This document shows positions 60,861 to 64,000 of a stretch of 64,000 bases of DNA, piece after piece. Source of the stretch: Cytophagales bacterium. Lineage in GTDB: Bacteria; Bacteroidota; Bacteroidia; Cytophagales; Cyclobacteriaceae. The notes beneath the pieces are model-generated. The model was not told the DNA's origin and ran no database searches. It was given only the letters and a program-made list of their open reading frames with translations. The stretch lies in contig JAKSDQ010000158.1 of NCBI GenBank assembly GCA_022360015.1, forward strand, positions 124,001 to 188,000, given 5' to 3'. Position 1 is the stretch's first letter. Each line of letters begins with the position of its first letter. The position numbers and the translations under genes were made by a program.

Positions 60861-61877
60861 ATGAAAAGTTCAATAACCGGTAAAAAGATGTTACTTCACA
60901 AAGAAAAAAGGAAGTTAAGTTTTAGAAAGGAAGAATTTCCGGTGGTATATCATTGTTATCTGTGCGATGATAGTGGAGAAAAGTTTACTTCCACGGAACT
61001 TGATGAAATCAACATGCAGCAGTTGTATAATCAATACCGGGACAAACATAACCTGCCATTTCCGGATGAAGTGAAAACAATACGCAGGAAGTATGGACTT
61101 TCTGCGATCAAGATGGCTGAAGTGCTGGGGTTTGGTGTCAACAGCTACAGGAATTATGAAAGTGGGGAAATGCCGAGTAATTCAAATGGCAAACTGATTC
61201 AGCTTGTCAACGATCCTAAGAAATTCAGGGATTTGGTAGAACTATCAGAAGCATTGGATCAGGAAGCAAAAGTTAAACTATTGCGGAAAGTAGACGCACT
61301 TATAGAAAATGCTGAAGATCACTCATTTTCTTTTGAGCTTGAGGATTATCTCCTGGATGGAGATTTGCCGGATGAGTTTTCCGGTTACCGAAAGTCGAAT
61401 CTTAAACGGCTTACCGAAATGGTTGTATTTTTTACCGAACGGCTGAAACCCTGGAAAACACAAATGAATAAGTTGTTGTTTTATGCTGACTTTTTAATGT
61501 TTAAACGCACTTGTTTTTCTATGAGTGGTGCGAGGTACAGGGCAATTAACATGGGGCCTGTACCTAATAATTACAATAGTATTTTCGAGTACATGGCTAA
61601 CAACGATGAAGTGGATATCAGTTACACGGAATTTCCTAATGGAGCGGTTGGAGAACAGTTTAAGCCCCATACAGGCAGAAGTTTTAATGCCGCACTTTTT
61701 GATGAAATTGAACTCCAGGTGTTGGATGATGTCGCTGATCGATTCAAGGATGTGAGCACTTCAGACATCATTGAAATCAGCCACAAAGAGCGTGCATGGA
61801 TAGACAATGAAGCCAGTAAGAGGATTATCAGTTATAAATATGCATTTGATTTAAGTCCGTTGAGAAAAGGAGTATAA
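60861..61877 (+). CDS. HTH-Panacea (SocA/DUF4065) antitoxin-like protein
   Basis: 338 aa from ATG 60861 (MKSSITGKKM); an earlier ATG is upstream of the predicted transcription start. The N-terminus has a CYLCDDSGEKFT zinc-finger-like pair, an XRE-type HTH at about 75-105 (GLSAIKMAEVLGFGVNSYRNYE), and a C-terminal Panacea (DUF4065) domain at about 185-330 (LLFYADFLMFKRT; GARYRAINMGPVPNNY). Panacea domains neutralise diverse toxins, usually encoded beside them. No toxin is visible here, so it may be an orphan, or its toxin has been lost. The palindrome in the promoter suggests autoregulation. Confidence 0.82.
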   Translation: MKSSITGKKMLLHKEKRKLSFRKEEFPVVYHCYLCDDSGEKFTSTELDEINMQQLYNQYRDKHNLPFPDEVKTIRRKYGLSAIKMAEVLGFGVNSYRNYESGEMPSNSNGKLIQLVNDPKKFRDLVELSEALDQEAKVKLLRKVDALIENAEDHSFSFELEDYLLDGDLPDEFSGYRKSNLKRLTEMVVFFTERLKPWKTQMNKLLFYADFLMFKRTCFSMSGARYRAINMGPVPNNYNSIFEYMANNDEVDISYTEFPNGAVGEQFKPHTGRSFNAALFDEIELQVLDDVADRFKDVSTSDIIEISHKERAWIDNEASKRIISYKYAFDLSPLRKGV

Positions 61878-61938
61878 GATAGGCACGAAGATCAGAAAAA
61901 AAAATACCTGTGGAACTTGCCGCGCCGTGGGTTGTATC

Positions 61939-61965
61939 CTACCACTTTAAGTGGTAGATTACCAC
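61939..61965. promoter_or_regulatory. overlapping dyads upstream of XRE regulator 2
   Basis: A 19-bp dyad CTACCACTT-T-AAGTGGTAG (61939-61957) shares its right half with a second one, GTGGTA-N3-TACCAC (61951-61965). The result is three half-sites TACCAC, GTGGTA and TACCAC in a row, just upstream of the -33 box at 61971. Probably an operator for the XRE protein that follows. Confidence 0.55.
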
Positions 61966-61970
61966 AGGCT

Positions 61971-62001
61971 TTTGAGACATTTTTAGAAATTAATATATTT
62001 G
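61971..62001 (+). promoter_or_regulatory. promoter of XRE regulator 2
   Basis: TTTG (61971-61974), 19-base spacer and TATATTTG (61994-62001). Same spacing and sequence as the promoter at 49790. The start codon follows four bases later. Confidence 0.7.
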
Positions 62002-62005
62002 ATTT

Positions 62006-62452
62006 ATGGAGCACAAAACCAGATCTCAGACAAAACATATGGGAAGAAAGATCGGCCGTATGCGGGAATTGCTGGGTATCAAACAAGATACCGTGGCCGA
62101 TCAATTAGGCCTCAGTCAGCAGGCCATCTCCAAAATTGAGCGGAGCGAAAATGTAGAGGATGCAACGCTTGAAAAGATGGCCAAGGCATTGGGGGTAACC
62201 ACTGAGGTGGTAAAAAATTTTGACGAGGAAGCCACAATCAACTATATTCAGCAAAACTATGAGGGTTCAAATCAAGGGGCATATAGCGTAGGGAACTATA
62301 ATTGCACCTTTAACCCAATCGATAAGTGGGAAAAGGCCATGGAAGAAAACAAAAAATTGTATGAGGACTTGCTAAAAGCAAAAGAAGCTTTGCTGGAGAG
62401 TGAAAAAGAAAAGGTAGCCATGCTGAAACAGTTTTTGGAGGAAAGGAAATAA
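62006..62452 (+). CDS. XRE-family HTH regulator 2
   Basis: 148 aa, paralogue of the protein at 49825. HTH at 12-66 (RELLGIKQDTVADQLGLSQQAISKIE). The shared C-terminal pattern is CTF-N-DKW-KAMEENKKLYE followed by a coiled helix, here one repeat longer (KAKEALLESEKEKVAML). Its operators differ from copy 1, so the two may control different genes. No clear partner is downstream; the truncated nuclease gene follows after 186 bp. Confidence 0.87.
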   Translation: MEHKTRSQTKHMGRKIGRMRELLGIKQDTVADQLGLSQQAISKIERSENVEDATLEKMAKALGVTTEVVKNFDEEATINYIQQNYEGSNQGAYSVGNYNCTFNPIDKWEKAMEENKKLYEDLLKAKEALLESEKEKVAMLKQFLEERK

Positions 62453-62638
62453 AGTAATTTTTTAATGTCTGTCTGCTTTGTGCGCATGACAGATTTAGTT
62501 AATGACTAATTCAGCTGGTGGTGAGATAGGATTTAAACGCTATAAACTAAGTTTTTTTAATATTCAAACCATCTATGACTCCTTGATTTTTTATCACAAA
62601 ATCAGTGATCATCCATTTCTAAACACAACTATTATCAT

Positions 62639-63004
62639 ATGAAACTTGGGAAACTAGAAAAAATAATTGACTTAAGAAGCGTGTGGGAACACGAAGCGAA
62701 AGATTTTACAAACTGGCTTGCGCGGGAACAAAACCTCGATTTGCTCAGCAATGAGATTGGCGTTAACATTTCCTTGATAAAAACCGAAGCGGAAACAGGT
62801 GATTTCTCAGTCGATATTTTGGCCGAAGAAGCAGAAACAGGCAAAAAGATAATCATTGAAAATCAACTTGAAAGAACCAACCATGACCACCTCGGTAAAA
62901 TTATCACCTATGCTTCCGGATATGAGGCGGAAACGGTTATTTGGATCGTAAAAGAGTTCAGAAACGAACATAAATCAGCCATTGATTGGTTAAATGAACA
63001 ATGA
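62639..63004 (+). CDS. truncated PD-(D/E)XK-type nuclease (DUF4268-like N-terminus)
   Basis: 121 aa with the nuclease core of a DUF4268-like protein: SVDILAEEAETGKKIIIENQLERT has the D-x(n)-E-x-Q pattern, and TYASGYEAETVIWIVKEFRNEHKSAIDWLNE follows. In complete relatives the protein runs on for another 100-200 residues; here it stops directly after this. The next ORF overlaps and has a different origin, so a deletion probably joined two genes. Confidence 0.6.
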   Translation: MKLGKLEKIIDLRSVWEHEAKDFTNWLAREQNLDLLSNEIGVNISLIKTEAETGDFSVDILAEEAETGKKIIIENQLERTNHDHLGKIITYASGYEAETVIWIVKEFRNEHKSAIDWLNEQ

Positions 63005-63275
63005 CCGGTTCGGAACCGAATTTGAAGAGGCCGACAAGCTATTCTTTGACCAAATAGAGGCGGAACTGATGGAGGACAAAACCCTTCAAACCCAGGCAAG
63101 GGTAAATAAGATTGACACATTCAAATATGCATTTGAAGACTTGTTTATTTCCAAACTGATAGATCGGATGGATCAAAATCATGAAATATTCGAAAAGGTA
63201 CCGGAAGACAAAGCGTTTGGGGATCTGGTGAAAGAATTAATGATGAAAAAAATATATAAGAAAATGAATGAATAA
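62994..63275 (+). pseudogene. C-terminal remnant of a type I restriction subunit (HsdR-like)
   Basis: 93 aa that resemble the last helices of type I R subunits (RFGTEFEEADKLFFDQIEAEL; YAFEDLFISKLIDRMDQNHEIF; LVKELMMKKIYKKMNE). The motor and nuclease domains are absent. The start ATG overlaps the stop of the nuclease fragment by 11 bp in another frame, as expected for a deletion that fused the two. No hsdM/hsdS is nearby. Confidence 0.55.
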
Positions 63276-63868
63276 CACTGGTTCTTGTCCTGAAATGAAT
63301 ATCCTCTAAACTCATAGGTCATAGAAACAATTCCGGATCAATCGGTTGTACAGGATATGCCCCAGGTTTTCGGCAATCGTTGTGGAAATACGCAGGTCAA
63401 GAAACATAAATATCCTTTCATCCACTTTGGGTCTGTAAAATTGCCCTCCACTAAATTCAACCCATTTTCAGGAATGCATGATCTGGTGCGACTGTTGCCA
63501 ACAGCCTTCTAAAATGTACTCAAAGCGTTCATTCCTGCAAGTAGTTTAATATGATTCCCGGTCAAAGTGGTTCCTAATAAATTTTGTCTCTTTCCACAGC
63601 ACCCAATCCCATCATTATTTACTTTAATATTTGACACAATAAACCACTCCCACCATGGATATACTAATTGTTTTGCTTGTAGTTTTCACCAACTATTATC
63701 ATATTTATTAGTAATTATAAGACATAGAGCGATAGGAACCACTTGTTCTGTCAAGAATTGGCACTAATCTGCCATTTGCTTCTGATTTCAATATAGTGAA
63801 AGTCTTATATTCAGACTCATTGAAACCATAAACTAAAACTTACAACACAAACCCTGATCTCACCGAAT
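63276..63868. other. 593-bp region before the last gene
   Basis: Mixed composition, no credible gene. No strong promoter, hairpin or RNA gene seen. Confidence 0.4.
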
Positions 63869-64000
63869 ATGTTACACAAAAAATGTTTGCTTCTCATCCT
63901 GTTTGCCTGGAGTAATCAGTTATTCCCGCAGGATATAAGACTTGGAATTGTCACTGATTTTCCACAGTCTCCGGTGATAGATTCTATTTTTCAAGTTATG
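63869..64000 (+). CDS. partial CDS at the right edge, TolC-like outer-membrane protein
   Basis: ATG at 63869, open to the window end (44 codons). Signal peptide MLHKKCLLLILFAWSN..., then DIRLGIVTDFPQSPVIDSIF. The mature start resembles the first residues of TolC-family efflux proteins of Bacteroidota. Too short to be sure. Confidence 0.5.
   Translation, partial: MLHKKCLLLILFAWSNQLFPQDIRLGIVTDFPQSPVIDSIFQVM

Noticed and set aside
1-64000. tRNA, rRNA, riboswitch or intact insertion sequence
   Set aside because: I looked through the gene-free stretches by eye and saw no cloverleaf, rRNA-like stretch, transposase or terminal inverted repeats. A covariance-model search could still find a short RNA.

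Overview
The window is a chromosome segment of a member of the Bacteroidota, most likely order Cytophagales (Fulvivirga/Flammeovirgaceae-like). The evidence is the gene families: a TPR-CHAT lipoprotein pair, a DUF4105 protein, a CNNM/CorC protein of the GldE type, PpiD, LptC, type III pantothenate kinase, a DUF493 protein and many SPII lipoproteins. Several genes also carry the Bacteroidota promoter TTTG-N18/20-TAnnTTTG instead of -35/-10 boxes, and Shine-Dalgarno sequences are mostly weak. The species assignment is inference.

Region 0-4.4 kb holds an Fe(III) ABC uptake operon (binding lipoprotein, fused double permease, ATPase) behind a DtxR-like dyad. Region 4.5-13.4 kb is the most interesting block. 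Two paralogous TPR-CHAT caspase-like proteins, both with an intact His/Cys pair, an N-terminal lipobox and a C-terminal membrane segment, converge on a minus-strand operon. That operon encodes an ECF sigma factor, a membrane protein with a cytoplasmic N-terminus and periplasmic TPRs (anti-sigma-like), a 40-aa acidic peptide and then a 56-aa lipoprotein. The last two share an identical acidic tail and terminator because 107 bp are duplicated. I propose a protease-controlled sigma switch, by analogy with the Csx29/Csx30/CASP-sigma module of type III-E CRISPR but with no CRISPR present.

Region 13.6-22.8 kb is metabolic: an aldonolactone-oxidase-type flavoprotein, a Gfo/Idh/MocA oxidoreductase, and a MarR-fadN-fadA-fadE beta-oxidation operon preceded by a perfect 20-bp palindrome. 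Region 22.9-30.6 kb mixes small unknown genes with a radical SAM/SPASM protein, DUF4105, an inositol monophosphatase-family enzyme, a response regulator, RsmI, pterin dehydratase, a lipoprotein methyltransferase and DUF493. Region 30.7-38.4 kb is a long minus-strand envelope cluster (coaX, outer-membrane protein, TPR protein, lptC, CNNM/CorC, ppiD) split by a rho-independent terminator. Region 38.6-44.7 kb carries an amino-acid dehydrogenase, an NhaD-like antiporter whose signal-peptide segment is out of frame at a C9 tract, a TPR membrane protein, an OmpH/Skp-like protein and aspS.

From 45 kb to 63.5 kb the window is accessory and decaying: beta-carbonic anhydrase, TetR, a damaged MntA/HepT pair, a Fic protein, HigBA, a Panacea/SocA protein, two intact and one broken copy of the same XRE regulator, a ToxR-like membrane regulator beside a beta-helix protein, and pseudogenes of FetB, an erythromycin-esterase/carboxypeptidase-regulatory fusion, an antitoxin N-terminus and a nuclease/HsdR junction. 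A TolC-like ORF runs off the right edge. I saw no rRNA, tRNA, CRISPR array or intact insertion sequence.
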